A DNA stretch of 64,000 nucleotides from Fibrobacter succinogenes (lineage in GTDB: Bacteria; Fibrobacterota; Fibrobacteria; Fibrobacterales; Fibrobacteraceae), in contig CADCDO010000006.1 in NCBI GenBank assembly GCA_902800345.1, forward strand, positions 1-64,000, read 5' to 3'. Under the pieces are notes generated by a model that saw only the letters and a list, made by a program, of their open reading frames with translations, did no database searches and was not told the origin of the DNA. Made by a program: the position numbers and the translations under genes. Numbering within the stretch: the stretch's first letter is position 1; the number at the start of each line of letters is the position of its first letter. This document shows positions 1-8,582 of this stretch, in pieces.

Positions 1-70
1 AACCGGCGAGTGTTACGGTCTGGCCAACATCTTCCTTGCGAAGCTGGCCGCAGTTATGTGTACGTTTCAT
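1..70 (-). CDS. aspS: Aspartyl-tRNA synthetase, N-terminal fragment
   Basis: Only the first 23 codons are in the window; the gene runs off the left edge. The start codon is the complement of positions 68-70. The peptide begins MKRTHNCGQLRKEDVGQTVT, which matches the N-terminal anticodon-binding OB-fold of bacterial AspRS (the family starts with R-T-H-x-C-G-x-L followed by G-x-x-V-x-L-x-G). The enzyme charges tRNA-Asp (or tRNA-Asp and tRNA-Asn in non-discriminating forms, which cannot be decided from this fragment). Its leader, positions 71-362, holds repeat elements. Confidence 0.85.
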   Translation of the reverse strand, partial: MKRTHNCGQLRKEDVGQTVTLAG

Positions 71-125
71 GGTTGTATCCTTGAAGATAATTTTTCGGGG
101 CAAAATATAGAAATTAGACGAGAGA

Positions 126-207
126 CGATAAATGCGTAAGGCGAATATCGCGGCAAAAAACTTGTTTTTTGACATGATTGAGCCTAGCATTTAGCACATG
201 TGCAAAG
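126..207. repeat. 82-bp repeat, inverted copy at 24128-24209
   Basis: The reverse complement of this segment matches 24128-24209 over 82 bp with two differences that I can see. It contains small palindromes (CACATGTG, and A6/T6 runs around CTTG). It is flanked by AGACGAGAGA-type words of the intergenic element family described below. The two inverted copies bracket almost exactly the part of the window that holds argH, the APE locus, apt and the radical-SAM gene. Confidence 0.9.
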
Positions 208-224
208 ACGAGAGATTTCTTGTC

Positions 225-292
225 TAAAATATGTGCGAAGCACCATTATTTCTCTTTAGTCTTTCGTCTGTAGGCATGAAGTGCCGTTCTTT
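225..292. repeat. TAGACGAAAG-family structured intergenic element
   Basis: This contains GTGCGAAGCAC (a 4-bp stem with a GAA loop), then TCTTTAGTCTTTCGTCTG, then GGCATGAAGTGCC at 273-285 (a 5-bp stem including one G-T pair, with a GAA loop), then CGTTCTTT. The same layout recurs at 24084-24126, 32150-32203, 38112-38157 and 42014-42060 with different stem sequences. It lies between aspS and the gene at 363. Confidence 0.8.
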
Positions 293-362
293 ATTCTTGG
301 TTTGTGGTTAGGAATGTAGCGTGTGAAACTATATTTCTATATACTCTCGTTAGTTTTTTTTT

Positions 363-941
363 ATGGAAAAACATGTCGTTTTGAGCTTACGTTTGGGGTT
401 GAGGCTGATTCATGGGGCGGCCTTTCTTTATGGTTTTTACTTTTTTAGCGAAGTCCTTAATATAGTAGAAATGTTCCAGTTTCACTGGTTTCTTCCCTTT
501 GCTGCTCTTGCATGCATGACCTTCATATTTTTTTCCGCCTGTTCTATTTATGTTGTCACGAAGGATGGAATCCGATGGCAGTTGATGTTTGGGCCTGCGC
601 TAAGTCCATCGAAAAGACGTAAGTTTACGCCATGGAATTATGAAATTCTTCAAGTCCGCGGCGTATTTCCTTTTTACTATATGTTTGCATTCCTACGTCA
701 GGACAATCCTTACCCTTATGGGGGAGATTATGATCTTAGTCCAGACAATATACCCTATCGACGTTCGATAGCATTCTTTTTCTGCAGAAATTTTTTAGAT
801 CTCATTATTTTCATAGATGAAAACATCCCGTATGAAAAAATGAAACCTGAATACAGAGATCGAATCTGGCAACTCGCTGACAAATATCGTCGGTTGAAAT
901 GCAATCATCCGATAATATATTGGATATTGAATAGTGTCTGA
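363..941 (+). CDS. Hypothetical inner-membrane protein, 192 aa
   Basis: No family was recognised. Residues about 14-32 and 42-64 form two hydrophobic segments, the second ending in a Cys-Ser-Ile-Tyr stretch. The C-terminal two thirds is soluble-looking and rich in Tyr, Phe, Arg and Pro, with a YPYGGDYDLSPD loop near residues 117-128. The start is the ATG after a T-run; no clear Shine-Dalgarno is visible, and a TATATAC-like box lies about 25 nt upstream. The gene stands alone between repeat-rich gaps. Codon use looks more A/T-rich than in the APE genes, as in the next gene, which may indicate recently acquired or poorly expressed DNA. Confidence 0.7.
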   Translation: MEKHVVLSLRLGLRLIHGAAFLYGFYFFSEVLNIVEMFQFHWFLPFAALACMTFIFFSACSIYVVTKDGIRWQLMFGPALSPSKRRKFTPWNYEILQVRGVFPFYYMFAFLRQDNPYPYGGDYDLSPDNIPYRRSIAFFFCRNFLDLIIFIDENIPYEKMKPEYRDRIWQLADKYRRLKCNHPIIYWILNSV

Positions 942-1297
942 TTTTGCAGATTTTTTTTACGAACAAGGTTTATTAAGCTAGGTTTGCTCTAAATTAAGAA
1001 TCTAGTGAAAGTTTGGACTATGGGCTCGGGCATCGCCCCATCCATGCGGAAAATAATGAACTCTATCAGCACTACGTGCTTCCAGAGTGACAGATGTAAT
1101 AGGATTCAGGAGCGTCCCGCTCACTTGTCATCCTGACGACTGTAAGGAGGAAGGATCTAGTGAAGGTATGTGTAAGCGAGTTTACTCGCAACGCTCGCCT
1201 TTTGCATTTATTGGATTTTACTGATGAAAAAATATTTTTATTCGGTGAAAATCTAAAGTTAAAGATTATATTAGCTAATGGAGAAAGGAGAGTGAAA
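942..1297. other. Intergenic region with repeat remnants and a TT-loop hairpin
   Basis: There is no credible gene. Positions 1018-1029 (CTATGGGCTCGG) recur at 54790-54801. About 1128-1163 is a copy of the GTCATCCTGA...AAGGATCTAGTGAA intergenic repeat. Positions 1176-1189 are a perfect hairpin, GCGAGT-TT-ACTCGC, of the TT-loop family. An open frame runs from 1160 into the next gene, but it covers these repeats and lacks the usual start context, so I treat it as non-coding. Confidence 0.7.
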
Positions 1298-2122
1298 ATG
1301 AATCGAATCCATTGCGTTCTCTTGACAATTTTATCTGTTGCAGGTCTGACATTTGCGGCTGGTGGCAGCAAGGCTGTTGGAAAATTCCTGGAAGATGGAT
1401 ATTATGGCATGGCGAATATGGAAACTGTCAATTCGCCTGAAGGAATATATTTGTATGTAGATAATGGTTGGGACGAACCTTGTTTGGAATCCCCGCGTCA
1501 TTTGAGGTTGTATATTGAAAATAATTTGGATGGTGAACAAAATGAAAATATATGGATTCTTACGGATAAAACCAAAATTAATATGGAATCATTGAATTCA
1601 GAACTTAAAAAGGGGAACAATCTCACTTTGGACAAATTTACGAAACTGGAATTCGATGAGTCACACGATCGGTATCTGTTGGTTGCAAGTGATCGCCATG
1701 GGGATATAGAATTTAAGTCGGATGAAATACCGGAAGATAGTTTTATTACAGAACTGACTCCAGAAAATTATTTTACTGTTTTTAATTATATTCTGTATCA
1801 AAAAGGTGATTCGCTGACTGCTCTTTGTGGGTTTATTCGTTCTCATACGTGCTATTATATAATGGGATGCTTTTATCGAGATGATGGCTCCTTTGTCTTT
1901 GATTCTCTTCCCAATCCGGAACAACTGACGACTGGTGGTTATCAAGGATGTCCTGCGATAACATGTCCTTCTTCGTTATATACAAATTATTCTGCCGATA
2001 AACGAAACAACTTTGATTTTCCGTTGTACAAGGTCAACGGCATCCCTGCAACCAAAAACTCTTCGAATATTGTCATCCAGAATAAAAAACAACCGAAACT
2101 CAAGCTCAAAGGAAATCGTTAA
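1298..2122 (+). CDS. Hypothetical secreted protein, 274 aa
   Basis: The start at 1298 is chosen because AAGGAG lies at 1285-1290 and the product then begins with a clean signal peptide (MNRIHCVLLTILSVAGLTFA, cleavage probably after A-A-G). An upstream in-frame ATG at 1160 would add 46 residues that run through repeat DNA. The mature part is acidic, has several Cys (C-L-E-S-P near the start; C-G-F, C-Y-Y, C-F-Y and C-P-A-I-T-C-P later) that could form disulphides, and ends in a Lys/Gln-rich tail. No domain was recognised. It is likely periplasmic or surface-exposed. It converges with argH. Confidence 0.75.
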   Translation: MNRIHCVLLTILSVAGLTFAAGGSKAVGKFLEDGYYGMANMETVNSPEGIYLYVDNGWDEPCLESPRHLRLYIENNLDGEQNENIWILTDKTKINMESLNSELKKGNNLTLDKFTKLEFDESHDRYLLVASDRHGDIEFKSDEIPEDSFITELTPENYFTVFNYILYQKGDSLTALCGFIRSHTCYYIMGCFYRDDGSFVFDSLPNPEQLTTGGYQGCPAITCPSSLYTNYSADKRNNFDFPLYKVNGIPATKNSSNIVIQNKKQPKLKLKGNR

Positions 2123-2154
2123 AGTTTCGGCGGTTAAATAAATTACAGACCAAC

Positions 2155-2181
2155 GTCATGACGGATTTGATTCGTCATGAC
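2155..2181. terminator. Inverted repeat between convergent genes, possible terminator
   Basis: GTCATGACG, 9 nt, CGTCATGAC form a perfect 9-bp stem between the stop of the secreted-protein gene and the stop of argH. Farther out, CCAACGTCATG and CATGTTGG extend an imperfect larger palindrome. There is no long T-run, so a Rho-independent role is only plausible. Confidence 0.5.
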
Positions 2182-2235
2182 TCACGTCATGTTGGACCCT
2201 ATCGCCTTTGGCTCCAGGGTGACAGAAGTAATCAG

Positions 2236-3639
2236 TTATTTCTTGAGCTTCTTGAGGAGCGCGGCGGCCTTCGTGAACTGCTGCTTCACGGACTTCGGAC
2301 CCGTACCGCCTTCGATGTTGCGCTTGCTTACGCTGTATTCGAACGTAAGCGTCTTCTTCATCTTGGCGACGTCCGGGACGCCGGCGGCGGCCCAAGCCTC
2401 GTCGGAAAGTTCCGTAAACTGCTTGCCTGCACGTGCAGCATCGCCGACGAGGCTTCCCACGACGTGGTGGGCGTCGCGGAACGGAACGCCTGCTTCCACG
2501 AGCAAGTCGGCAAGGTCTGTAGCGAGAAGTGCCGGGAGCATCTTGGCGTGCATCGTCTCGAAGTTGAAACGAGCTGTTTCCAAAGCTTCCTTCATCACGC
2601 GGAGAATCACCTTCACGTTATGGACGCTATCGAAGACCGGTTCCTTGTCTTCTTGCAAGTCGCGGCTGTAGCTGAGCGGAGCGCCCTTCGCGAGCGTGTA
2701 GAGTGCGGTGAAGTTGCCAAGCATGCGGCCAGACTTTCCGCGGATGAGTTCCATGGAGTCCGGATTCTTCTTCTGCGGCATCATCGAAGAACCGCTGGAG
2801 AATGCATCGTGCAGCGTGAGGTAGCCAAATTCGCAAGAGCTCCAGTTCACAAAGTCTTCGGCGTAGCGGCTCATCGTATTGGCGATAATCGCGAGGTCGG
2901 CGTTGAATTCGAGCATCATGTCGCGGTGGCTCACCGCGTCGATGCTGTTCGGGCTCACGTCCTTGAATCCGAGTGCTTCGGCAACGAGAGCTCGGTGGTA
3001 GGGGAATGCGGAACCGGCCATGGCGCCACTTCCAAGCGGGAGCTGGCTATGCAATTCGAGGAAGTTGTCAAGGCGCTTCACGTCACGGCTCACGGCAAAG
3101 AACATGCTCATGAGGTAATGGCTAAAGTAAATCGGCTGGGCCTGCTGCAAGTGCGTGTAACCCGGCATCATCTTGCCGAAATACTTTTTCGAGAGGTCCA
3201 GAACCGTTTCCATGAGATCAATTTCGAGCTGGCGGATTTCGGCGGCGCGGTGACGCATGTAAAGTTTGAAGTCCGTGCAGACCTGGTCATTGCGGCTGCG
3301 GCCCGTGTGGATCTTTTTGCCGAGAGCGCCGATGCGTTCGGTGAGCACGCGTTCTACGGCCATGTGGATGTCTTCGTCGCTATCGCACCAGAGGTTCTTG
3401 CCGGCGTGATAGTCGTCGAGGATGCTCTTGAGGCCATCGCAAATCTTCTTGTAGTCGGCCTTCGAAAGAACTCCAGATTCAACAAGACCCTTGCCATGTC
3501 CGATGCTCCCTTCGATATCTTCTTCGATGAGTTCTGCATCAAACTGCAAGCTGAAACTTAAATCGACCATGCTCTGTGCCATGCCGCTAGCAAAGCGGCC
3601 CGTCCACATGTTGGTCTGGGTATCTTTCTTTTTAGCCAT
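2236..3639 (-). CDS. argH: Argininosuccinate lyase
   Basis: This is the last step of arginine synthesis: argininosuccinate to arginine plus fumarate, in the cytoplasm. The 467-aa product has the fumarase/aspartase-superfamily signature GSSMMPQKKNPD, whose serine is the catalytic base, plus TGRSRNDQV and the H-L-Q-x-A-Q-P segment of the substrate site. The start is the ATG at 3639, preceded by GAGG; a longer frame adding 12 residues has no ribosome site. The leader closely resembles that of the next gene (see 3640-3682). No other arg gene is in the window. A 467-codon open frame on the opposite strand is a codon-bias shadow. Confidence 0.95.
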   Translation of the reverse strand: MAKKKDTQTNMWTGRFASGMAQSMVDLSFSLQFDAELIEEDIEGSIGHGKGLVESGVLSKADYKKICDGLKSILDDYHAGKNLWCDSDEDIHMAVERVLTERIGALGKKIHTGRSRNDQVCTDFKLYMRHRAAEIRQLEIDLMETVLDLSKKYFGKMMPGYTHLQQAQPIYFSHYLMSMFFAVSRDVKRLDNFLELHSQLPLGSGAMAGSAFPYHRALVAEALGFKDVSPNSIDAVSHRDMMLEFNADLAIIANTMSRYAEDFVNWSSCEFGYLTLHDAFSSGSSMMPQKKNPDSMELIRGKSGRMLGNFTALYTLAKGAPLSYSRDLQEDKEPVFDSVHNVKVILRVMKEALETARFNFETMHAKMLPALLATDLADLLVEAGVPFRDAHHVVGSLVGDAARAGKQFTELSDEAWAAAGVPDVAKMKKTLTFEYSVSKRNIEGGTGPKSVKQQFTKAAALLKKLKK

Positions 3640-3682
3640 TGTAAACCTCAAATAAAAAAGCCGTGAAATCGGCAATGATTTC
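3640..3682 (-). promoter_or_regulatory. argH leader, similar to the leader at 4219-4258
   Basis: Read on the + strand, both leaders contain AACCTC, AATAA and CCGTGAAAT at the same spacing directly in front of the start codon (CATTGT followed by A or G). About three quarters of roughly 40 positions agree by eye. The GAGGTT part includes the ribosome-binding site; the CCGTGAAAT part does not, and could be a shared control or RNA element. Confidence 0.5.
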
Positions 3683-3741
3683 TCGGCTAAAGATAAAAAT
3701 TTTTAGTTGCTTGGCGGAACTTGTCCGTGGAACAAAATGAT

Positions 3742-4218
3742 TTAGTCCCAGACGCTCCTTTTGACCGGAGCGGGCTGTGACGCCGGCATGTAGTTTGGCT
3801 GACCGTAGTAGTAATTGGCTTGCGGATAGTTTGCAGGCGCGTTATAGACTGGCGGATTGTTGTATTGAGGCTGGGGCTGTGCGTAAGCCGTCAAGCAAGT
3901 CTGCAAGTCCGCGTTCCTGAGATTTTCGATGATGCATCGAGTGCTTTGTTCCCGGTCGCGCGAGAATTTTGTGCGGGCAACAAGGGTCCCATTGACGAAA
4001 AAGTCGAAATTGCCGTGCTTCATACCTTTGTAGCACCTGCCAGTAGCGAGAATATCCTGACCCAAATTGTCGACGAAATGCCAATTGGCATTGTTCACAT
4101 GGTAGCCGGAGCAGTTACAAGGCTGGTTTTTAGAGGCTTCGTCCTGATACCTAAGATACGAGCCACCGCAAGAGCAAAGTAACATCATTGCTGCGCTGAT
4201 AATGACAAACTTTTTCAT
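3742..4218 (-). CDS. Small lipoprotein with MORN-like repeat, 158 aa
   Basis: A lipoprotein signal (MKKFVIISAAMMLLCSC, Cys 15 or 17) is followed by a Cys-rich part (CNCSGYHV) and a MORN/YwqK-like stretch (GRCYKGMKHGNFDFFVNG). It ends in a Pro/Gln/Tyr/Asn-rich tail, low in complexity (residues about 110-150). It is probably anchored in the outer membrane facing the periplasm or surface. No specific function is evident. The start is set by GAGG 8-9 nt upstream. It follows argH on the same strand with a gap of about 100 bp, and the two leaders look duplicated. Confidence 0.75.
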   Translation of the reverse strand: MKKFVIISAAMMLLCSCGGSYLRYQDEASKNQPCNCSGYHVNNANWHFVDNLGQDILATGRCYKGMKHGNFDFFVNGTLVARTKFSRDREQSTRCIIENLRNADLQTCLTAYAQPQPQYNNPPVYNAPANYPQANYYYGQPNYMPASQPAPVKRSVWD

Positions 4219-4371
4219 TGTGAACCTCGAATAACAAAACCGTGAAATTTTCCGTAATTTTTGTTAATAATACAAAAATTGAAATTATTTGTATTCTCCC
4301 AAAAAAGCATCCGGTCATGTTAAAATGACGCGGATGCAATCAGGAATAAGATCTTTCAGGCGCACCTTGGA

Positions 4372-5400
4372 TTAGAATCCGAGGGCAAGGCCCAGGCTGA
4401 ACTTGAAGCCGTTCATGTAGTTCTTGTTCTTGACAACGTCAAAGCCCTGCTTAGTTTCTTTAAGTTCGACTTCGGGCGTTGCGAAGAAATCGACAAAGTA
4501 GTTCGCCTGCAGGATGACCATGACGCGGCTTGCACGGTTGAATATGATACCGCCGCCCAAATCCATGGAAAGACCGTTGGCTTCGTATTCCTTGTCGATA
4601 CGTTTCCCGTCTCTATCCTTGATTCCATCGGTATCGAGGTATGCGGTTCTCCAGCTGTAGGCCAAACCGCCACCGATAAACGGAGTAATGTTCTTGGTGC
4701 CGAACGGGTAGTAAAGGTTGAGCGCGATATCCGTGAATCTGGATCTGTCTTCGCTTTCGGTCAAGTTGCTCATTGTCCAGTCAAAGCCAAAGAGAATGTT
4801 CTTGGCGTCGTAGAACATGAAGAAACCAAGACCGGCATCCATTTCCGCAGCGGGATTGAGTGAAAGTTCGCCCACGATCTTCAGACCGTAGTAAGCGGAA
4901 ATACCTTTCTTCTTCGGGCTCTTTGTTTCCTGTTCGGTGACGCTGAAGATATCGTCGTCATCGACGGCTTTGCGCTTTGTGCCGATGTTGCGTGCCACGC
5001 GCTGGATAATCGGGTCGAAGTCGTCCGGATTCTTGGCTTTGAGGCGGTCCGTCCATACCGGGGATTCGTTGTTGACGTCGTAAAGCTTGAAGGAAGTGAT
5101 GACGTTTTCGCCAAGGCGGGTAAATTCGGCGATGATGAACTTGGAGCAGTTCTTTTCAATCGCTTTCTTGTTTGCTGCGTCGCGGTCGCCGGCCTTGATG
5201 GAGTCTTCCTCGGAATGGTTCACGAGAATGAAACGTCCGTCGTCTTCGATATAGGCGTTCATGAGTTTTTCGGAGGGCGCTGCAAAGTTCTGGTTCAAGC
5301 CCACCATGTCGAATGGGGCGAGATATACTCGTTCGCTGGCATAAACTGATGCTGCGACTGCAAGCGTTGCCGCTAAAAGCTTCTTGATGTTGTTCATCAT
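4372..5400 (-). CDS. Secreted protein with C-terminal outer-membrane beta-barrel, 342 aa
   Basis: After a signal peptide ending in ASVYAS, residues about 20-140 form an alpha/beta domain (VYLAPFDMVGLN..., FIIAEFTRLGENVITSFKLYDV) resembling periplasmic modules that read out strain or cell number in Fibrobacter-type surface proteins. A DDDD/KKK linker follows. Residues about 165-342 alternate aromatic and polar residues as in an 8-strand OmpA-like barrel, ending in Phe (LGLALGF). The start is taken as the first of two adjacent ATGs at 5400, 8 nt after GAGG; an ATG 15 codons further upstream lacks a ribosome site. The function is unknown. Confidence 0.7.
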   Translation of the reverse strand: MMNNIKKLLAATLAVAASVYASERVYLAPFDMVGLNQNFAAPSEKLMNAYIEDDGRFILVNHSEEDSIKAGDRDAANKKAIEKNCSKFIIAEFTRLGENVITSFKLYDVNNESPVWTDRLKAKNPDDFDPIIQRVARNIGTKRKAVDDDDIFSVTEQETKSPKKKGISAYYGLKIVGELSLNPAAEMDAGLGFFMFYDAKNILFGFDWTMSNLTESEDRSRFTDIALNLYYPFGTKNITPFIGGGLAYSWRTAYLDTDGIKDRDGKRIDKEYEANGLSMDLGGGIIFNRASRVMVILQANYFVDFFATPEVELKETKQGFDVVKNKNYMNGFKFSLGLALGF

Positions 5401-5590
5401 GATCATATCCTCGTTTTTGCTCATTTTTTGTGGTCTGATTCCTGTCCCCAAGGGCAGAATCGACCCAAAAGAAAATGAACCGTTGTATAACTCTTAATCT
5501 AGCAAATCTTAAACGAAAAAAACACTTTTTTTTTACAAAAATGAGTATGAAAAGATGAATTGGTGTGTTAAACCGATAATTTGCTTAATT

Positions 5591-6379
5591 TTACGATAAA
5601 ATTGCCTCTTGATGGTGCTCTTGTTCTAGAATATCCTTCATTTTTTTTGTAAGTAAAGAGGCACTTTTGGTGATGGGGAGGTCTTTGTACTCATCTACGG
5701 ATATCGGGGCGAGGACCTTCAAGTTGTACCGATAACGTTCTGTCGGGTGGTACTGCAGCATTTTATCGTGCTTGCGGATGCCGATTTTTTCGTTTCCGCC
5801 AAAATAAACTGGAATAACGTCATTTTGAGAATAAAGCGCAAAACGGGCGGCACCTTTCTTGAATTCCCAGGGCTCGCCAGGCCTTGAACGCGTCCCTTCC
5901 GGGAATATGATGAGGTTGTTCCCTTCGTCCATTGAATTTTTTGCTTGTTCCAGCTGGTTTTCGAATGGAATGTTATTTGGAATGTAAAGGTTTCGGACTA
6001 TAAGTGAAATGAATTTATTGTTGATAAGGTCTCCCTTGACGATGCAGTCTGCGTTGGGGACAAGCGAAAATAGTATGACAACGTCTAGTATCGAGGGGTG
6101 GTTCGCAATCACGACCTTGGACTTTATTTGGGAAAGCGCATCCCTGTTTTCTACGTTGACGCTGATGCAGTGGATGGAAATCATGACTCGGACAAAAAGT
6201 TTGAAGTAAAAGTGGTTGAACTTTCGTGCGAGGACCTTGAATTTCTTTTCGGAAAAACCGGCCATGATGTGCATGATGGGAAATAGTATCAGGGCGAGTA
6301 AAAGGCTGCAACTGCCAAAAAAGGCGAAACTGAATAGCTTTACGATGATGTGCCAGACGTAGCGGATTCTTTGTTTCAT
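5591..6379 (-). CDS. PlsC-like 1-acylglycerol-3-phosphate acyltransferase of the APE locus
   Basis: A 262-aa lysophospholipid acyltransferase-type protein. The N-terminal membrane segment (residues about 8-40) is followed by the catalytic NHPSILD (H-x4-D) and FPEGTRSRPG motifs. It would transfer an acyl group to a glycerol-phosphate-like acceptor at the inner membrane. It is the last gene of the leftward trio (methyltransferase, chain-length factor, acyltransferase), with gaps of 2 and 5 bp, so it is probably co-transcribed and helps build the lipid that anchors the aryl polyene. A housekeeping PlsC cannot be excluded. Confidence 0.8.
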   Translation of the reverse strand: MKQRIRYVWHIIVKLFSFAFFGSCSLLLALILFPIMHIMAGFSEKKFKVLARKFNHFYFKLFVRVMISIHCISVNVENRDALSQIKSKVVIANHPSILDVVILFSLVPNADCIVKGDLINNKFISLIVRNLYIPNNIPFENQLEQAKNSMDEGNNLIIFPEGTRSRPGEPWEFKKGAARFALYSQNDVIPVYFGGNEKIGIRKHDKMLQYHPTERYRYNLKVLAPISVDEYKDLPITKSASLLTKKMKDILEQEHHQEAILS

Positions 6380-6384
6380 AAGTT

Positions 6385-7077
6385 TTAGGCCTTTCGCATG
6401 TTGATGGCACAGAGAAAGGCCAAGGCCTGTTCGGCTGCTGTGTCGAAGTTGTTGTGCAATGCGCCGAGGAGTGAAAGTTGTTGCTTGACGTCGAATTCCC
6501 CCAGTTTGTGGTCGGCTTTTGATTCGTCGGTCGTCAGCCTGAGGGCTATTGCGCAGACGGCGTTCGGGTAGGGGACGCCTGCGACTGGAGCGTAAGTTTC
6601 GGGAATGAGTTCGTCGGCGAAGATGAATGTCCGTGAGCTTGCGTTTTCGGTTTCGAGGGCGGCGATGCAGTCCGTAAGCCCTGTGGTAAAGGCTTCTTTT
6701 CCGGAGAATACGGCGGAATAGCCTTTGTCGTTTGTCTCGAGGATGGAGGCGTTCGCTATGGAGGCGTTGAAAACGGAAAGGCTGAAATGGGCTGGCGAGA
6801 CTGTTCCCGTATCGATTAGCGTCTGGGAAATTTTCAACTGCTGGCTGATTTCACCGAACTGCGAGGCGAACGTCACCTTGCAGGGGGCAAGCTTGCATCC
6901 GTCGTCGCCGCGCGAAACTTGGTCGCTGACGAGAACGACCATGCGCGAGATGTAGCTTAGGCGGCGTCTCGTAAGCATGGGGACAAAGGAAACGTCTGGC
7001 TTTGGGCTTGATTCCGTTGGGACGAAACTTGCGAACCTTTCGATGTAGATCCGCTTTCGAGAATTGTTGTCGGACAT
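6385..7077 (-). CDS. apeC: Beta-ketoacyl synthase chain-length factor-like protein
   Basis: This 230-aa protein resembles the short N-terminal ketosynthase-like family (Ketoacyl-synt_2) annotated as chain-length factor in APE clusters. It keeps thiolase-fold features (RRLSYISRMVV near residues 38-48, TVSPAHFSLSVFNA near 92-105) but has no Cys-His-His triad. In characterised APE systems such a partner pairs with the active ketosynthase ApeO to set chain length; here the partner would be the product at 18722. It lies between the methyltransferase and acyltransferase genes with gaps of 2 and 5 bp. The family is inferred by motif and context. Confidence 0.75.
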   Translation of the reverse strand: MSDNNSRKRIYIERFASFVPTESSPKPDVSFVPMLTRRRLSYISRMVVLVSDQVSRGDDGCKLAPCKVTFASQFGEISQQLKISQTLIDTGTVSPAHFSLSVFNASIANASILETNDKGYSAVFSGKEAFTTGLTDCIAALETENASSRTFIFADELIPETYAPVAGVPYPNAVCAIALRLTTDESKADHKLGEFDVKQQLSLLGALHNNFDTAAEQALAFLCAINMRKA

Positions 7078-7079
7078 AG

Positions 7080-8183
7080 TTATTTTACACGGAAACGGAG
7101 GAGGGAATAGGCGTTAGGCCCAACGTTGTGGTGAGCCTCTTTCAGCTCGAACCCGGCCTCTTCGATGGCGTTCTTGAGTTCTGCGTAGCGGTACATTTTG
7201 CTGTTGCCGTTTGCGATGCAGGTAAAGTAGAGCGATGTCGCCTGTAACGAGTAGGCGGCGGCTTCGAAGCGTTGCTTGTCCCAAAGCGGTTCGAGAACAT
7301 AGACGTCCGTTTCCGGCGTGGCGGCGCTATGGATTTTCGTGAGGATTTTCGTGACCTGCTTGAGCGAAAAACAGTCCAGGAACTGGCTCATCCAGACGGC
7401 GTTCGCGCCTTGAGGGAAATGGGTCGTGTCATCGAGGACGTTGCATGGGATGGAGTCTATGCGGTCGGCAAAGCCGGCGGCTGCGGCATTCTTTTCGGCA
7501 ACGGCCGTTTGCCCCGGCAGGTCGATGATGGAAACCTTGATGTTTGCATTGTACTTGCAGCAGGCTATTGCCCACTTGGCCGTGTTTCCGCCGATGTCAA
7601 AGAGGCGTGGGGATTCCATGCCGGCGAGCTTTTCAAAAACAATGGGGAGCGCTTCGGGGAAGGCGAGGTCGGAGTAAAAATGGTCGAAGCCAAACCAGCT
7701 TTTCTTTTGCTGCTCGGTGAGCTTGGACAGCCCTTCATAGACCGTTTTCCACGACCCGAGGTGCGGGAGTCCCGCAGGCTTGTCCTCGCGGATAGATTCT
7801 TCAAGGTTCTCGGCGCCACGGTAGCAGATGTCCTGGGAAAAGTCCATGTTGACTTGCGTCATTTCGTCGGCCATGAGGAAAAATCCGATTTTACCGAGCT
7901 TGAGGCGCAAGTCGTCTTCGTCGGAATTTTCGTGGAGCTTGATGGCGCCCATGCCAAGTCCCATCTCGACAAGGACCTTGACTCCGTAGAGAGATATGTT
8001 CAGTTTTTGGGAGAGTTCCGAAATTGTTATGCCTTTTTTGCGGGCGCTGCTGATTGCATTTAGGATACCCATGTTCCGGAGGGCTCGTGCGGCCTGGAAA
8101 CTGAGAGGGGCAAATGCAATTTTTTGTGCTTCGAATTTAGCATTCACGGCATCGATGGAATCATCTTTGTAAAAATCGAACAT
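7080..8183 (-). CDS. SAM-dependent O-methyltransferase of the APE locus
   Basis: A 367-aa protein with an N-terminal winged-helix dimerisation domain (ISELSQKLNISLYGVKVLVE, residues about 50-70) and a class I methyltransferase domain with FDIGGNTAKWAI (motif I, residues about 194-205) and the acidic end of strand 2 (SIIDLPG). This is the architecture of plant-type and antibiotic O-methyltransferases. In APE clusters such an enzyme decorates the aryl head group; whether it acts on a hydroxyl or the ring cannot be read here. It is the first gene of the leftward trio, reading away from the shared promoter region. Confidence 0.85.
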   Translation of the reverse strand: MFDFYKDDSIDAVNAKFEAQKIAFAPLSFQAARALRNMGILNAISSARKKGITISELSQKLNISLYGVKVLVEMGLGMGAIKLHENSDEDDLRLKLGKIGFFLMADEMTQVNMDFSQDICYRGAENLEESIREDKPAGLPHLGSWKTVYEGLSKLTEQQKKSWFGFDHFYSDLAFPEALPIVFEKLAGMESPRLFDIGGNTAKWAIACCKYNANIKVSIIDLPGQTAVAEKNAAAAGFADRIDSIPCNVLDDTTHFPQGANAVWMSQFLDCFSLKQVTKILTKIHSAATPETDVYVLEPLWDKQRFEAAAYSLQATSLYFTCIANGNSKMYRYAELKNAIEEAGFELKEAHHNVGPNAYSLLRFRVK

Positions 8184-8303
8184 GGTAACTCAATTTTGAA
8201 AAAGTTAAAATTTCTATGCTTGAAGTAATATACTTTTAATTTTCTATATTACTATATTGGTAAATTAGAAAAATAAATTACTATCGAGGTCATAAAAAAA
8301 AAT
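8184..8303. promoter_or_regulatory. Divergent promoter region of the APE locus
   Basis: A 120-bp, very A+T-rich gap separates the leftward methyltransferase and the rightward ACP genes. Rightward TATATT (about 8244-8249) and TATATTGG words could be -10-type boxes, and CGAGGT at about 8285-8290 is the only Shine-Dalgarno-like word. Both halves of the cluster must be driven from here, since all downstream genes overlap or are spaced by a few bases. I see no clear operator palindrome. Confidence 0.6.
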
Positions 8304-8579
8304 ATGTCTGATTTAAACACCCGTATAAAAGAAGTCATCATAGAGTCTCTGGAATTGGAAGACATCACTCCTGCCGATATTGTAGATTCTGCGCCGATTT
8401 TTGGCAAGAACGAAAAGGGCGAAGGACTTGGTCTGGATTCTATTGATGCTCTTGAACTTGGCATCGCCATTAAGGATAAATTCGGTGTCACTTTTTCAAC
8501 GGTAAAAGAAGAAACCAAGAAGCATTTTGCATCGGTCGATGCGCTTGCTGCTTATATTGCTGAACATTCTGAGGGTTGA
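8304..8579 (+). CDS. Acyl carrier protein 1 of the APE locus
   Basis: A 91-aa ACP. The phosphopantetheine attachment motif GLGLDSIDALELGI puts the modified Ser at residue 46. It carries the growing polyene or starter in the cytoplasm. It corresponds to one of the two ACPs (ApeE/ApeF) of characterised APE clusters. It is the first gene of the fourteen-gene rightward operon and ends 3 bp before the second ACP. Confidence 0.9.
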   Translation: MSDLNTRIKEVIIESLELEDITPADIVDSAPIFGKNEKGEGLGLDSIDALELGIAIKDKFGVTFSTVKEETKKHFASVDALAAYIAEHSEG

Positions 8580-8582
8580 TTT

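Noticed and set aside
2158-3561. 467-codon open frame antisense to argH
   Set aside because: argH is certain from its motifs; the antisense product has no recognisable fold, is His/Ala/Val/Arg-biased and has no start context.
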